A stretch of DNA of 64,000 bases from Acinetobacter calcoaceticus (GCF_004345325.1 NZ_SLVJ01000009.1:1-64000), one strand, 5' to 3'. Shown: positions 9,592 through 18,913, numbered from the stretch's first letter. Numbers and translations are program-made. The notes: generated from the letters alone by a model not told the origin.

Positions 9592-10500
9592 ATGTATTCG
9601 CCTATTGAGTCCGAACAAGGATTTAATTTCAAACCAGAATTGCCAACAAGTTCGGCATATTATCGATTGTTGAAAAAAATTCGCCGTCAAGTTGGTCATG
9701 CGATTCGCGATTATAAAATGATTGAGGATGGCGACAAGGTAATGGTCTGCGTGTCTGGCGGAAAAGACAGCTATACCATGTTGGACATTTTATTACAGTT
9801 CAAACGTATAGCGCCGATTAACTTTGATATCGTTGCAGTCAATTTAGATCAGAAACAGCCTGGTTTTCCTGAAGATATCTTACCGAAGTATATGGAAGAG
9901 AATCATATTCCTTATTATATTTTGGAAAAAGATACCTATACCATCACCAAACGTTTGACGCCTGAAGGAAAAACCTACTGTGCAGTCTGTTCTAGACTAC
10001 GCCGTGGTTCACTTTATGGTTTTGCACAAGAGATTGGCGCAACCAAAGTGGCATTGGGGCATCATCGTGATGACATTATGGCGACTTTTTTCCTCAATCT
10101 ATTCCATGGCGGCAGCTTAAAAGCCATGCCACCGAAGCTGCTGTCTACAGATAAAAAGAATATCCTGATTCGCCCACTGGCTTATGTGGAAGAGAAAGAT
10201 ATTGTTAAATATGCTGAGATGCGCAAGTTTCCGATCATTCCATGTAACTTGTGTGGTTCGCAAGAGAATCTACAACGTGCCATGATCAATGAAATGCTAC
10301 GTGAATGGGATCGCCAATACCCTAAGCGTTTACATAGCATCTTTGGTGCCATGCAGAATGTATCTCCATCACAGTTGGCAGATCGTGAGTTATTTGACTT
10401 TGAAGCACTCGATGGTCAAAGAGAGTTTGATATGGCATGTGATACTGAAGCGGTCAAAAAACTTCTTGATGTGGTCAACTTAAGTTTCGCAGCAGATTGA
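9592..10500 (+). CDS. ttcA: tRNA 2-thiocytidine(32) synthetase TtcA
   Basis: ATP-dependent Fe-S enzyme that thiolates C32 of certain tRNAs. It has the PP-loop motif SGGKDS and two CxxC pairs, CAVC and CNLC, which hold the iron-sulfur cluster. It also has the LGHHRDD motif typical of the TtcA/TilS-like fold. I chose the ATG at 9592 (302 residues, [11 protein letters not shown]). A GTG at 9538 would add 18 residues that do not look like the family N-terminus. It is a single gene, preceded by the DnaA-box cluster and followed by a long perfect hairpin. Confidence 0.93.
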   Translation: MYSPIESEQGFNFKPELPTSSAYYRLLKKIRRQVGHAIRDYKMIEDGDKVMVCVSGGKDSYTMLDILLQFKRIAPINFDIVAVNLDQKQPGFPEDILPKYMEENHIPYYILEKDTYTITKRLTPEGKTYCAVCSRLRRGSLYGFAQEIGATKVALGHHRDDIMATFFLNLFHGGSLKAMPPKLLSTDKKNILIRPLAYVEEKDIVKYAEMRKFPIIPCNLCGSQENLQRAMINEMLREWDRQYPKRLHSIFGAMQNVSPSQLADRELFDFEALDGQREFDMACDTEAVKKLLDVVNLSFAAD

Positions 10501-10511
10501 TTTCTTCGCAC

Positions 10512-10543
10512 TTTAGACACTCATGTTATCATGAGTGTCTAAA
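10512..10543. terminator. Perfect 14-bp hairpin after ttcA
   Basis: TTTAGACACTCATG pairs perfectly with CATGAGTGTCTAAA around a TTAT loop. There is no clean T-run on the plus strand, so it may be a terminator or an RNA-stabilising hairpin. Confidence 0.6.
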
Positions 10544-10709
10544 ATAATAAAAAATAACCTAATAACCCGACACTTGAACGCGCAGGGCAAAAAATCTTTA
10601 GCCCAAATTGAAAATATCATGCTATAACATCAGCTAAGCACCCATGCTTCACTCTGAAGTTGTCTGGATAGATAACACAAGATATGAATAAATAATTTGA
10701 GGAAAAATC

Positions 10710-11093
10710 ATGCCTGCATTTTTAACTGATGATTGGTTTACAACAGTCGAACAACTCACTGCTCAAGCCGGGGATCTCAATTTACCACCTGCTTTGGCAA
10801 ACTTAGCGATCAATCTAGTTGTTACTGATACTTCAGGAAATACTGAGCTATCCTTAGATGGCGGAAAAATTGTTAAAGGTAGTTCTGCTAACGCAAAAAC
10901 CACGCTAAACATGGATGCAGAAACTTTACGTAAAGTTTTCCTAGAGTTTGATATGGCTGCAGCGATGCAAGCATTTATGACCGGTAAAATCAAAGTACAA
11001 GGTGATATGTCTCAGTTGATGGCGCTGCAAACTGCAAAACCAAGCCAAGAGCAAAAAGATCTGTTTAAGAAAGTATTAGAGCATACTGCTTAA
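10710..11093 (+). CDS. SCP2 sterol-binding domain protein
   Basis: Small cytoplasmic protein of 127 residues with an SCP2 fold over nearly its whole length. The hydrophobic lipid-binding tunnel motifs are visible: LAINLVVTD, LSLDGGKIVKGSSANAKTTL, and the conserved end AMQAFMTGKIKVQGDMSQLMAL. SCP2 proteins bind fatty acyl or other lipids; the role of the stand-alone bacterial form is not established. A GAGGAAAAATC ribosome binding site precedes the ATG. It is flanked by hairpins on both sides, so it is probably transcribed alone. Confidence 0.88.
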   Translation: MPAFLTDDWFTTVEQLTAQAGDLNLPPALANLAINLVVTDTSGNTELSLDGGKIVKGSSANAKTTLNMDAETLRKVFLEFDMAAAMQAFMTGKIKVQGDMSQLMALQTAKPSQEQKDLFKKVLEHTA

Positions 11094-11120
11094 TCAAATT
11101 TGATTTTCAGTATTGTTTTT

Positions 11121-11160
11121 ACAAAAGGCTTAACCTATTTCGGGTTAAGCCTTTTGTTTT
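11121..11160 (+). terminator. Intrinsic terminator of the SCP2 gene
   Basis: ACAAAAGGCTTAACC pairs with GGTTAAGCCTTTTGT and is followed by a T-run. Confidence 0.9.
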
Positions 11161-11190
11161 TGCACCGTGTTTGAAATCTAAGGATTTAGC

Positions 11191-11247
11191 ATGTTCAAAC
11201 CTTCAGTTCGCGATTGGTACGAATCTGGAAAACCATTAGATTTCTAA
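11191..11247 (+). CDS. Candidate 18-residue small ORF or gene remnant
   Basis: The ATG is preceded by AGGA at a good distance (TAAGGATTTAGC) and encodes MFKPSVRDWYESGKPLDF before TAA. It starts just after the SCP2 terminator and overlaps the 3' end of the opposite transglycosylase gene by 12 bp. It may be a small protein, a leader peptide or the surviving start of a deleted gene. I do not recognise it. Confidence 0.3.
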   Translation: MFKPSVRDWYESGKPLDF

Positions 11248-12348
11248 TAGTTTCGGTGTGGTCTTGATATGTTCTAGATAAGACCGTATGCGGGTAACAT
11301 ATTGTACCGCTTGTTTATAACGCGAATTACGCAGTTGATTGCGTTCTAGATGATCATAAAAATTCATCCAGTTATCCGGATTTTTGCCTTGCTTCTTTAA
11401 CTGCTTCTGGATGCCATCTACAGTCCCTGGGCCCATATTGTAGGCCGCAAGAGCAAACCAATTCCGATCTGGAAAGGGAATATCATCATATTTGCTCAGC
11501 ATCTGATCATAATATTTGGCACCGCCTTGGATACTTTGCGTCGCATCAGTGCGATTGCTCACACCCATAGCACGTGCAGTATTGTTGGTCAGCATCATCA
11601 ATCCACGTACACCCGTCGGTGAAACAGAATTGGGGTTCAGAAATGACTCTTGATAACCGATGGCCGCAAGTAGGTGCCAATCGAGGTCATATTTTTGCGC
11701 TGACTGTTTAAAGCTGGCTTTATAGATCGGCATACGTGACTTTAGATTTTGCTGAATACGATCCCAATCCCGATCCTTAACCACATTGCGGTTATAAAAC
11801 GAGGCCAATTGATTCAGTTTGCCATTTTGCTGACTTTGGCAGACATAACCACTGGCAATCTCGGTGAGTGGGTCTTCTGCACGTTTGAACACCCAGTTGA
11901 GCTCGGAATCGAGGCCATTTCGACTTAAAGTATTTAGGTCACCACAGCTGACTGAAAAAGCGGTGAGTTTTTTACTTTCAACCTGATTTATATCTGCAGT
12001 GGTCATGGCAAAATTGGCTTTGCCTTGTGAGACCCATTTGAGTGCGGTGGCATTGTCTGCAACGGTTGTGAACTCAAGTTCGACATCTAGGTTTTGTGCA
12101 TAGTTACGCACCAGATCATAGCCGAATCCATATTGGAATTGACCTTGTTCGAATACTGCACTGGGGTTGGCGACCGCGACGACGGTGAGTTTGTTACTGT
12201 TCAGTACCGTTTGATACTGATCGACTTTATTTGCACCTATGCTGTGATAGGGAATCAAAAAGGTGGTAAGAACCAAAATTTTTGCAGAAAAAGAGGTGAT
12301 ATGTGAGTTAAGGCTACGCCTCGACCCAGCAGATGAACTACTGCGCAT
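11236..12348 (-). CDS. MltF-like membrane-bound lytic transglycosylase with short substrate-binding domain
   Basis: Predicted periplasmic peptidoglycan hydrolase of 370 residues with an N-terminal hydrophobic signal (about 22-37). Next comes a solute-binding-protein-like segment (about 48-185) with TVVAVANPSAVF and YGFGYDLVRNYA, then an SLT domain (about 205-340). Catalytic E234 sits in GYQESFL, with RGLMMLTNNTA and ALAAYNMGPGTVDG downstream. E. coli MltF has 518 residues, so the binding lobe here is clearly shortened; the second SBP lobe seems mostly absent. The gene is divergent from greB. Identification as an SLT transglycosylase is firm; MltF orthology is likely but not certain. Confidence 0.82.
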   Translation of the reverse strand: MRSSSSAGSRRSLNSHITSFSAKILVLTTFLIPYHSIGANKVDQYQTVLNSNKLTVVAVANPSAVFEQGQFQYGFGYDLVRNYAQNLDVELEFTTVADNATALKWVSQGKANFAMTTADINQVESKKLTAFSVSCGDLNTLSRNGLDSELNWVFKRAEDPLTEIASGYVCQSQQNGKLNQLASFYNRNVVKDRDWDRIQQNLKSRMPIYKASFKQSAQKYDLDWHLLAAIGYQESFLNPNSVSPTGVRGLMMLTNNTARAMGVSNRTDATQSIQGGAKYYDQMLSKYDDIPFPDRNWFALAAYNMGPGTVDGIQKQLKKQGKNPDNWMNFYDHLERNQLRNSRYKQAVQYVTRIRSYLEHIKTTPKLLEI

Positions 12349-12706
12349 GTTGTCTCCGCGACTCGTGATTTATGGCCCTAAAAAAGTAAAAACACTGTGT
12401 TTTTAAACTTTTGATCGTTGCTAAATTCGATAAGCTTGGGCAGTCATGAACGCCATTCAAAATGACTAATGAAGATGGAAAATAAGATGGGTGGGGAGGT
12501 AATAAGAGGGTCTCAATCAGCTATAATTTGAGCAAATAATAAAGTTCAAAAATAATGTTGTCAAATTTTGTATCTAAAACATTGGTCATTTGTAACTTAG
12601 ATCACTGATAAACTTAAGAAAGAAAGTTATAATATTTTAATGTGTGTAAAACGAGAATTGCATATTTCAGTATGTAAACTCATGTTGTTTTTAATTGGCT
12701 AATATC
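12349..12706. other. Intergenic region between divergent MltF-like gene and greB
   Basis: No gene is seen. TATAAT occurs at 12522-12527, and a better-placed promoter for greB lies at 12605-12633. A G-rich run (GGGTGGGGAGG) sits at about 12490. Confidence 0.5.
12605..12633 (+). promoter_or_regulatory. Predicted greB promoter
   Basis: CTGATA at 12605-12610, a 17-bp spacer and a perfect TATAAT at 12628-12633. It lies about 75 bp before the greB start. Confidence 0.5.
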
Positions 12707-13183
12707 ATGAAATCAAATTTAATTACACGTTCGGGACATGACAAATTGGTGGCCGAATTACAAAAGTTATGGCATGAAGAACGGCCAGAAATTACCAAGA
12801 AGGTCAATTGGGCGGCCAGCTTAGGCGATCGTAGTGAAAACGCTGACTATCAATACAATAAGCAAATTCTACGCAAGATTGATCGCCGGGTGCGGTATTT
12901 GGGCAAACGTTTAGAAGAACTGCGTATTATTGATTACTCCGCTGAACAAGCAGGCAAGGTCTATTTTGGTGCTTGGGTTGAAATTGAAAATGACGAGGGT
13001 GAAAAGATTCAGTTTAAAATCGTGGGGATTGATGAGATTTATGACCATCATCCACAGCACATCTCGATTAACTCACCGATGTCACAAGCCATGCTGGGCA
13101 AGCAAGTCAATGATGAGGTCGAAGTTCAAACACCAAGTGGAAAAAAGCTCTGGTATATCAATTCAATTCGTTATGAGCCATAA
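12707..13183 (+). CDS. greB: Transcription elongation factor GreB
   Basis: Binds the RNA polymerase secondary channel and stimulates cleavage of backtracked transcripts. The product is 158 residues from the ATG at 12707; a TTG four codons upstream is less likely. The N-terminal coiled coil carries the conserved tip residues in SLGDRSENADYQYNK, where the acidic pair acts at the polymerase active site. The C-terminal FKBP-like domain begins near YFGAWVEIENDEGE. The invariant EERPEITKKVNWAASLGDRSEN region separates GreB from GreA. Confidence 0.94.
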   Translation: MKSNLITRSGHDKLVAELQKLWHEERPEITKKVNWAASLGDRSENADYQYNKQILRKIDRRVRYLGKRLEELRIIDYSAEQAGKVYFGAWVEIENDEGEKIQFKIVGIDEIYDHHPQHISINSPMSQAMLGKQVNDEVEVQTPSGKKLWYINSIRYEP

Positions 13184-13248
13184 ATTAACCGACAAAGTGT
13201 GATTTTGACTTTATTTTGAACACTCGACAGAAAAATGCATAAAAGTGT

Positions 13249-13277
13249 TTGCCAAGTTTGATTTTTATTTATATGAT
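13249..13277 (+). promoter_or_regulatory. Predicted promoter of tRNA-Ser
   Basis: TTGCCA at 13249-13254, a 17-bp spacer and TATGAT at 13272-13277. The predicted start lies only a few bases before the mature tRNA. Confidence 0.65.
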
Positions 13278-13287
13278 AGCCGCCATT

Positions 13288-13377
13288 GGAAGCGTGGCAG
13301 AGCGGTTGAATGCACCGGTCTTGAAAACCGACGAGGGTTTACGCCCTCCGTGAGTTCGAATCTCACCGCTTCCGCCA
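13288..13377 (+). tRNA. tRNA-Ser (UGA)
   Basis: A 90-nt cloverleaf with encoded CCA. The acceptor stem pairs GGAAGCG with CGCTTCC. The anticodon loop CTTGAAA gives anticodon TGA at 13322-13324, and the long variable arm (GAGGGTTTACGCCCTC) is typical of serine tRNAs. The T-loop is TTCGAAT. Confidence 0.97.
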
Positions 13378-13383
13378 AATTCG

Positions 13384-13414
13384 AAAAGCCCCTGTGAAAG
13401 CAGGGGCTTTTTTA
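13384..13414 (+). terminator. Intrinsic terminator of tRNA-Ser
   Basis: AAAAGCCCCTG pairs with CAGGGGCTTTT, followed by more T residues. Confidence 0.92.
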
Positions 13415-13589
13415 TTGCCGATAAAAAAATAATAACGATTACTCTTATGCAATCATGCACGATCCAAATAATGTCATGTGCTGCTTGAGTCAAGCTTTAG
13501 CAGATTATTTAAGCTAGACCGGTGTTGCCTTATATCAATTCAGAGCTGTATTTATTTTCATTTCAAAATCTTCGAGATTAAAAAACAAC

Positions 13590-13604
13590 ATACTTAAAAG
13601 GTAT
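13590..13604. promoter_or_regulatory. CatM/BenM-type operator (site 1) upstream of catA
   Basis: ATACTTAAAAGGTAT matches the ATAC-N7-GTAT dyad recognised by CatM and BenM in Acinetobacter. Its centre lies about 63 bp before the predicted catA transcription start, the usual place for a LysR-type recognition site. An imperfect dyad of the same geometry, AAAC-N7-GTTA at 13611-13625, is centred 21 bp downstream and could be the activation site. Confidence 0.72.
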
Positions 13605-13625
13605 TTATATAAACTTTTTGAGTTA

Positions 13626-13653
13626 TTGTGATCGGTCGTATTATCCCTATAAT
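13626..13653 (+). promoter_or_regulatory. Predicted catA promoter
   Basis: TTGTGA at 13626-13631, a 16-bp spacer and TATAAT at 13648-13653, giving a start near 13660. Confidence 0.55.
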
Positions 13654-13850
13654 AAAAATGATTGGATTATATAAAGCGCGATTATGGAACTCTGAAAATA
13701 TTATTCAATGCAATACAAGCTGATCGTTATTGGGGCGATATCTATAGACGTTGACCTCGACATTCATTGGTTGCTTGGCAGGGATAATATCTAATCAGAG
13801 TATGATGTGAATTAAAAACGCTTATTTTTGGCATCATTAAGGAGTCAGTC

Positions 13851-14786
13851 ATGAATGTAAAAATTTTTGATACAGAGGAAGTTCAAAATTTTCTACGTCT
13901 AGCCAGCGGTTTAGAACAAGAAGGGGGAGATCCCCGTATTAAGCAGATTACTCATCGTATTCTTTCTGACTTATACAAAGCGATTGAAGATCTAGAAATT
14001 ACTTCAGATGAATATTGGTCTGGCGTAGCGTATATCAATCAATTGGGTACAAGCCAAGAAGCTGCCTTGTTATCTCCAGGCTTAGGCATTGACCGTTTTC
14101 TTGATATGCGTATGGATGCTCAAGATGAAGCATTGGGTGTGGAAGTGGGTACTCCACGTACCATTGAAGGACCTTTATATGTAGCGGGTGCGCCAGTTGA
14201 ACAAGGCTATGCGCGTCTAGATGATGGTAGCGATCCAGATGGCACACCTTTGATTATGCACGGCGTAATCTATGATGCTGATGGTCAACCGATGCCTGGT
14301 GCACAAGTTGAAGTTTGGCATGCCAATACCAAAGGATTCTACTCACACTTCGATCCTACAGGCGAGCAAGTTGCATTTAATATGCGTCGCACCATTATCA
14401 CTGATGCTCAAGGTCGCTATCGCTTCCAAAGTATTGTACCTAAAGGCTATGGTTGCCCACCAGAAGGTCCAACCCAACAGTATTTAAATCAATTGGGTCG
14501 TCATGGCAATCGCCCTGCACATATTCATTTCTTTATTACTGCTGATGGTCATCGTAAATTGACGACTCAGTTAAATATGGAAAATGACCCATTTGTATAT
14601 GATGACTTTGCATATGCAACCCGTGAAGGTTTGGTTGTTCCTGTGATTGAACACAATGACGAAGCTGACTATAAAGCCAACGGTTTAAATGAACCCTATG
14701 GTGAAATGGAATTTGATTTCAAATTGAGTAAATTGCATCAAGGTGTAGATAACCAAGTTGTGGAACGCCCGCGTTTACAAGCTTAA
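13851..14786 (+). CDS. catA: Catechol 1,2-dioxygenase (intradiol)
   Basis: Non-heme Fe(III) enzyme that opens catechol between the hydroxyls to give cis,cis-muconate, the entry step of the beta-ketoadipate pathway. In the 311-residue protein, an N-terminal helical dimerisation/linker domain (about 1-100) precedes the intradiol beta-sandwich. The iron ligands are all present at the positions known from A. baylyi CatA: Y164, Y200, H224 and H226. A strong AAGGAGT ribosome binding site precedes the ATG. A CatM/BenM operator lies upstream, so induction by muconate, and possibly benzoate, is expected. No other catechol pathway gene (catB, catC and so on) is in the window. Confidence 0.96.
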   Translation: MNVKIFDTEEVQNFLRLASGLEQEGGDPRIKQITHRILSDLYKAIEDLEITSDEYWSGVAYINQLGTSQEAALLSPGLGIDRFLDMRMDAQDEALGVEVGTPRTIEGPLYVAGAPVEQGYARLDDGSDPDGTPLIMHGVIYDADGQPMPGAQVEVWHANTKGFYSHFDPTGEQVAFNMRRTIITDAQGRYRFQSIVPKGYGCPPEGPTQQYLNQLGRHGNRPAHIHFFITADGHRKLTTQLNMENDPFVYDDFAYATREGLVVPVIEHNDEADYKANGLNEPYGEMEFDFKLSKLHQGVDNQVVERPRLQA

Positions 14787-14832
14787 GCACTGGCTTACTC
14801 TCAAGTTTAAATAAAATCTAATGGTAAAATCT

Positions 14833-14850
14833 CGCTGGATACGTCCAGCG
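14833..14850. promoter_or_regulatory. Hairpin between catA and the dynamin-like genes
   Basis: CGCTGGA pairs with TCCAGCG around a TACG tetraloop. It has no T-run, so it is probably an mRNA processing or stability element, or a weak terminator, rather than a full stop for transcription from catA. Confidence 0.45.
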
Positions 14851-14884
14851 TGATTCATTTCGCTAGGAAAGCTGAGTATAAAAT

Positions 14885-16141
14885 ATGGATATGAATACTG
14901 TTGATGAGGCAGTCGCATCTGTGCTGCAAGTATTACCAGAAAGAACAATCGATCTAGGTCGACTCAAAGCATTGGCACAAAAGCAACAACCCGCCACAGT
15001 TACCGTTATCGGTAAATATAATCACGGTAAAAGCCGTTTACTCAATGAATTGATCGGACAAGATATCTTTTCTGTTGCTGACCGACGTGAAACCATTGCT
15101 CTATCCGAGCACTTAGCACAGCAAGTTTGTTGGCTCGATGCACCAGGCCTAGATGCAGATGTGGACGGTGAAGATGACCGTCTGGCACAAGACGCGCTTT
15201 GGTGTAAATCCGATATTCGATTATTTGTTCATTCCGTTAAAGAAGGTGAGCTCGATTCAGCGGAGCATCCTTTACTGCAACAGTTGCATCAAGACGCTCA
15301 ACGCAGCCAACGCCAAACCCTGTTGGTACTCACCCAAGTCGATCAAATGGCAGATCAAAGCGTACTTGCTCAAGTCAAGGATGCAATCGGGCAACAAGTG
15401 CCTGCACTCAATACTTTCGCTGTATCTGCAACCCGCCATCGCCAAGGGATTGAAGCGGGAAAACAATTATTGGTCCAAAAAAGTGGCATGGCTGAACTCA
15501 GAACGGGTTTGGATGCTGTTTTAGCACAAGTACCTCAAGCCAGAGTCCATGAAAAGGCGCTGTTGCATGGTGAAATACAACAACAGTTAAAGCAATTACA
15601 TGCGGCTTGGCAGCAACAGCACCAAGATTTGCTCGATCAGCAAAAAAGCCAACGTCAAGCTTTTGATGATGGTTTGGATCAGGTCTTGGATAAAGTCTGT
15701 ATCGATCTGCAACCGACCTTCGACAAAGGCGGTGTTGACGATGCGCTGGTTCCAGACTCTTTTGACAATATGTTTAAGATGACCGCTGGTAAACAAGAGC
15801 GCGCACGGATTCAAGTGGCCTATTCTCGTGCCTGCATTGATATCAATAGCCATCTGGTGCGCCACGGTGTGGTCAGTTTGCCGGTTCAGCAACGTAGTAA
15901 TGTGCGTAGTTTAGATACCGTGATGATCGCTGTATTGGGCGTATCGGTGAAATCTAGACAGGATTTAAAAAAGATTTTTGCAACTCAATCCGGTCGTGAC
16001 AGATTGCGTCGTGATTTTGCTCACTATTTTGAACTTTCGAGCGACCGCGAATTATTGGTGCAAACACTGCAACAATTAAAAGCAGATGTGGTGAAAACCC
16101 AACATGCACTTGCTGCACTGAATATTTTAGGGGCAGCATAA
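14885..16141 (+). CDS. Dynamin-like GTPase, first of a tandem pair
   Basis: GTP-binding protein of 418 residues. The P-loop GKYNHGKS is at 43-50, DAPG (G3) at 85-88 and TQVD (G4) at 150-153, with a plausible G5 AVSA near 180. A helical region follows, with a long Gln-rich probable coiled coil (about 225-265) and a C-terminal helix bundle. It has no signal peptide or obvious TM helix. The family resembles bacterial dynamin-like or YdjA/HSR1-type large GTPases that remodel or protect membranes; function here is unknown. It starts 98 bp after catA, and its stop is two bases before the second GTPase start, so the two are surely co-translated. Gln and His are strikingly frequent. Confidence 0.8.
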   Translation: MDMNTVDEAVASVLQVLPERTIDLGRLKALAQKQQPATVTVIGKYNHGKSRLLNELIGQDIFSVADRRETIALSEHLAQQVCWLDAPGLDADVDGEDDRLAQDALWCKSDIRLFVHSVKEGELDSAEHPLLQQLHQDAQRSQRQTLLVLTQVDQMADQSVLAQVKDAIGQQVPALNTFAVSATRHRQGIEAGKQLLVQKSGMAELRTGLDAVLAQVPQARVHEKALLHGEIQQQLKQLHAAWQQQHQDLLDQQKSQRQAFDDGLDQVLDKVCIDLQPTFDKGGVDDALVPDSFDNMFKMTAGKQERARIQVAYSRACIDINSHLVRHGVVSLPVQQRSNVRSLDTVMIAVLGVSVKSRQDLKKIFATQSGRDRLRRDFAHYFELSSDRELLVQTLQQLKADVVKTQHALAALNILGAA

Positions 16142-16143
16142 GC

Positions 16144-17694
16144 ATGGATCATACGACACTGCATGATTTTATTCAGCGCTTAGCGCAATACCAGCACAAC
16201 GATGCTGTTGCTGATCAAGTACTGCACGATTTGCGTGCATGGCGCAGTGCATTTGCTGTTGATTTACAACAACAGATGCAAAGTGCTGCGGGCTTTGAAG
16301 AGCACAGTGCCTTACAGCAATTGCATACCGCATTGAATCAAGCTGTAGATGTGCAAATGCACAGTTGGGATGCACAATGGGCTGAGTTAGCACCAGCACA
16401 GTCCTTGGCTGAAGCCTTTGATGACAAAGTGATGCTGTTGGTGTTTGGAAAGTTCAATGCTGGCAAAAGTTCATTGTGTAATTTACTGGCAGATACTTTT
16501 CGCTTAGCACAACAGACCGTCCAGTATTTTCATCTTGAGAATGCTCAAGTGGTGTATAGCTTGCAGCCTTTGCGCGAAGGTGCGACTGAAACCACGGCTC
16601 GACTACAAGGGGTCTGCTTGGGTGACAAGTTGGTCTTATTGGATACACCAGGATTGCATTCGGTCACTGCTGAAAATGCGGCATTGACGCAACGCTTTAT
16701 CGATAGTGCTGATGGGGTGCTGTGGCTGAGTAGTTCGTCCTCTCCGGGACAAGTTCAGGAATTGGATGCACTTGGAAGAGAGTTACGTCGTCATAAACCG
16801 TTACTCCCGATCATTACCCGTAGTGACCAAATCGAAGAAGATGAGCTGGATGGTGAGATTTGCAGTCTGCTGTGTAATAAAAACCCAGCACAACGTGCGT
16901 TACAACAGGACGATGTCTATCAACGCAGCCTAGATAAATTGCGTGACATGGCGGTAGATCCTCAACTGTTAAGTCGTCCAGTGTCCATTTCTGCGCAAAT
17001 GGCGCGTCAAGCAGAATTTAGCCCGCAGGCGATGACTGAGGCGGGTATCGATCAATTGTTTCATGCCTTGTTGGTATTGATTCAACCTGCGCTGGAATAT
17101 AAGCAACGTAAACCCGCTGAAATCTATTTACATTATTTACAAGAGCAGATTGTTGATCCGATGCAGCAGTTGATGGATCAGATGCTCGGGCAGTTGCGAC
17201 AAGTGAGCGCTGAAATGCACAGCAGTTTGGCCGCATTGCCAGAGAAAATGATTGCCAATATTTGGCGTAGTGTGGTGCCTGAGTTAGCATCATTATTAGA
17301 GCAACATGCAGCGACTCAAGATGTTAATCTGGTTTGCGAAACAGTACAGCTCTGGGCGGATGAGGCACTTTCGCAGCAATGTGTAGCGCATTTGGCGGAT
17401 TATCATCTGCCTGTGATTCAAGCGCTGGAGCTGAATATGGCGGAGCATTATCGCTATGAAGTGATTGCTGCGGATATAGAAACCGATGAGCCAACGATTG
17501 CATATGATCGATTGCATGCTGAACTCAGCAATCAATTACAACTGAGTCTGCAGCAGCAGGTCACGCCAATCATGACTGCATGTACAGCTTACTTGGAAGA
17601 TGTTGAAGCGAAGTTAGCGCAGCGTGCTGAAATGTTGCTACAGGCGATGCAGCGTTTGGATCAGATTGCGGCGCAAATGCGATTGGCAGCATAA
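16144..17694 (+). CDS. Dynamin-like GTPase, second of a tandem pair
   Basis: Protein of 516 residues. The GTPase domain begins near residue 93 after an N-terminal helical segment. The P-loop GKFNAGKS is at 102-109, G2 threonines are near 149-151 (GATETTA), DTPG is at 167-170 and TRSD at 225-228. The rest is predicted helical, with repeated heptad-like Gln/Leu stretches. A moderately hydrophobic helix near 300-312 may be a membrane paddle but is not a clear TM segment. Bacterial dynamin-like proteins often occur as such unequal pairs and can form hetero-oligomers; that is the likely arrangement here. Substrate membrane and physiological role are unknown. Confidence 0.8.
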   Translation: MDHTTLHDFIQRLAQYQHNDAVADQVLHDLRAWRSAFAVDLQQQMQSAAGFEEHSALQQLHTALNQAVDVQMHSWDAQWAELAPAQSLAEAFDDKVMLLVFGKFNAGKSSLCNLLADTFRLAQQTVQYFHLENAQVVYSLQPLREGATETTARLQGVCLGDKLVLLDTPGLHSVTAENAALTQRFIDSADGVLWLSSSSSPGQVQELDALGRELRRHKPLLPIITRSDQIEEDELDGEICSLLCNKNPAQRALQQDDVYQRSLDKLRDMAVDPQLLSRPVSISAQMARQAEFSPQAMTEAGIDQLFHALLVLIQPALEYKQRKPAEIYLHYLQEQIVDPMQQLMDQMLGQLRQVSAEMHSSLAALPEKMIANIWRSVVPELASLLEQHAATQDVNLVCETVQLWADEALSQQCVAHLADYHLPVIQALELNMAEHYRYEVIAADIETDEPTIAYDRLHAELSNQLQLSLQQQVTPIMTACTAYLEDVEAKLAQRAEMLLQAMQRLDQIAAQMRLAA

Positions 17695-17768
17695 CTTCAG
17701 GCCTTAAGGGTGTTATATACCTAAATTTAATGTAATATCTTTAACTCAAGTTAAACGGATATGATTAA

Positions 17769-17783
17769 ATACTAAAAAGGTAT
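17769..17783. promoter_or_regulatory. CatM/BenM-type operator overlapping the catM ribosome binding site
   Basis: ATACTAAAAAGGTAT is a second perfect ATAC-N7-GTAT dyad. It ends four bases before the catM ATG, and its AAGG is the apparent Shine-Dalgarno, so the site fits autorepression. A palindrome TTTAACT-CA-AGTTAAA lies just upstream at 17740-17755. Confidence 0.68.
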
Positions 17784-17787
17784 CTAA

Positions 17788-18705
<918 letters not shown>

Positions 18706-18824
18706 GGCACTAAATAACCTTAAAAAATTATATAGATAACAACAAGAAAAGCGCTACTGCCATTCTAAAAACGCTAAAAATAACATGCCGCTCTAGTCTT
18801 TGGGCTAGGATCAAGCATGTAAAT

Positions 18825-18840
18825 TGGCACGTAAATTGAA
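18825..18840 (+). promoter_or_regulatory. Weak sigma-54-like promoter upstream of urtA
   Basis: TTGGCAC followed by GTAAA and TTGAA keeps the GG-N10-G spacing of sigma-54 promoters, but the -12 element has GA instead of GC. It is compatible with nitrogen control of the urt operon and is unproven. Confidence 0.3.
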
Positions 18841-18913
18841 TAATAAAAAATGAAATAATTTTTATAACATATCTCATGCCGTGGATTGCATAGGATCTTA
18901 GAGAGAAATCAAT

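Larger units (their letters stand above)
13415..13850. other. Regulatory region upstream of catA
   Basis: No gene is seen. The region holds the catA operator and promoter listed next. The leader predicted from the promoter is about 190 nt long, and I saw no obvious hairpin terminator in it. Confidence 0.6.

Noticed and set aside
13269..13493. Minus-strand frame of 74 codons over tRNA-Ser
   Set aside because: It is the antisense of the tRNA; the GGSGEIRTHGG stretch is a well-known artefact of translated tRNA genes.
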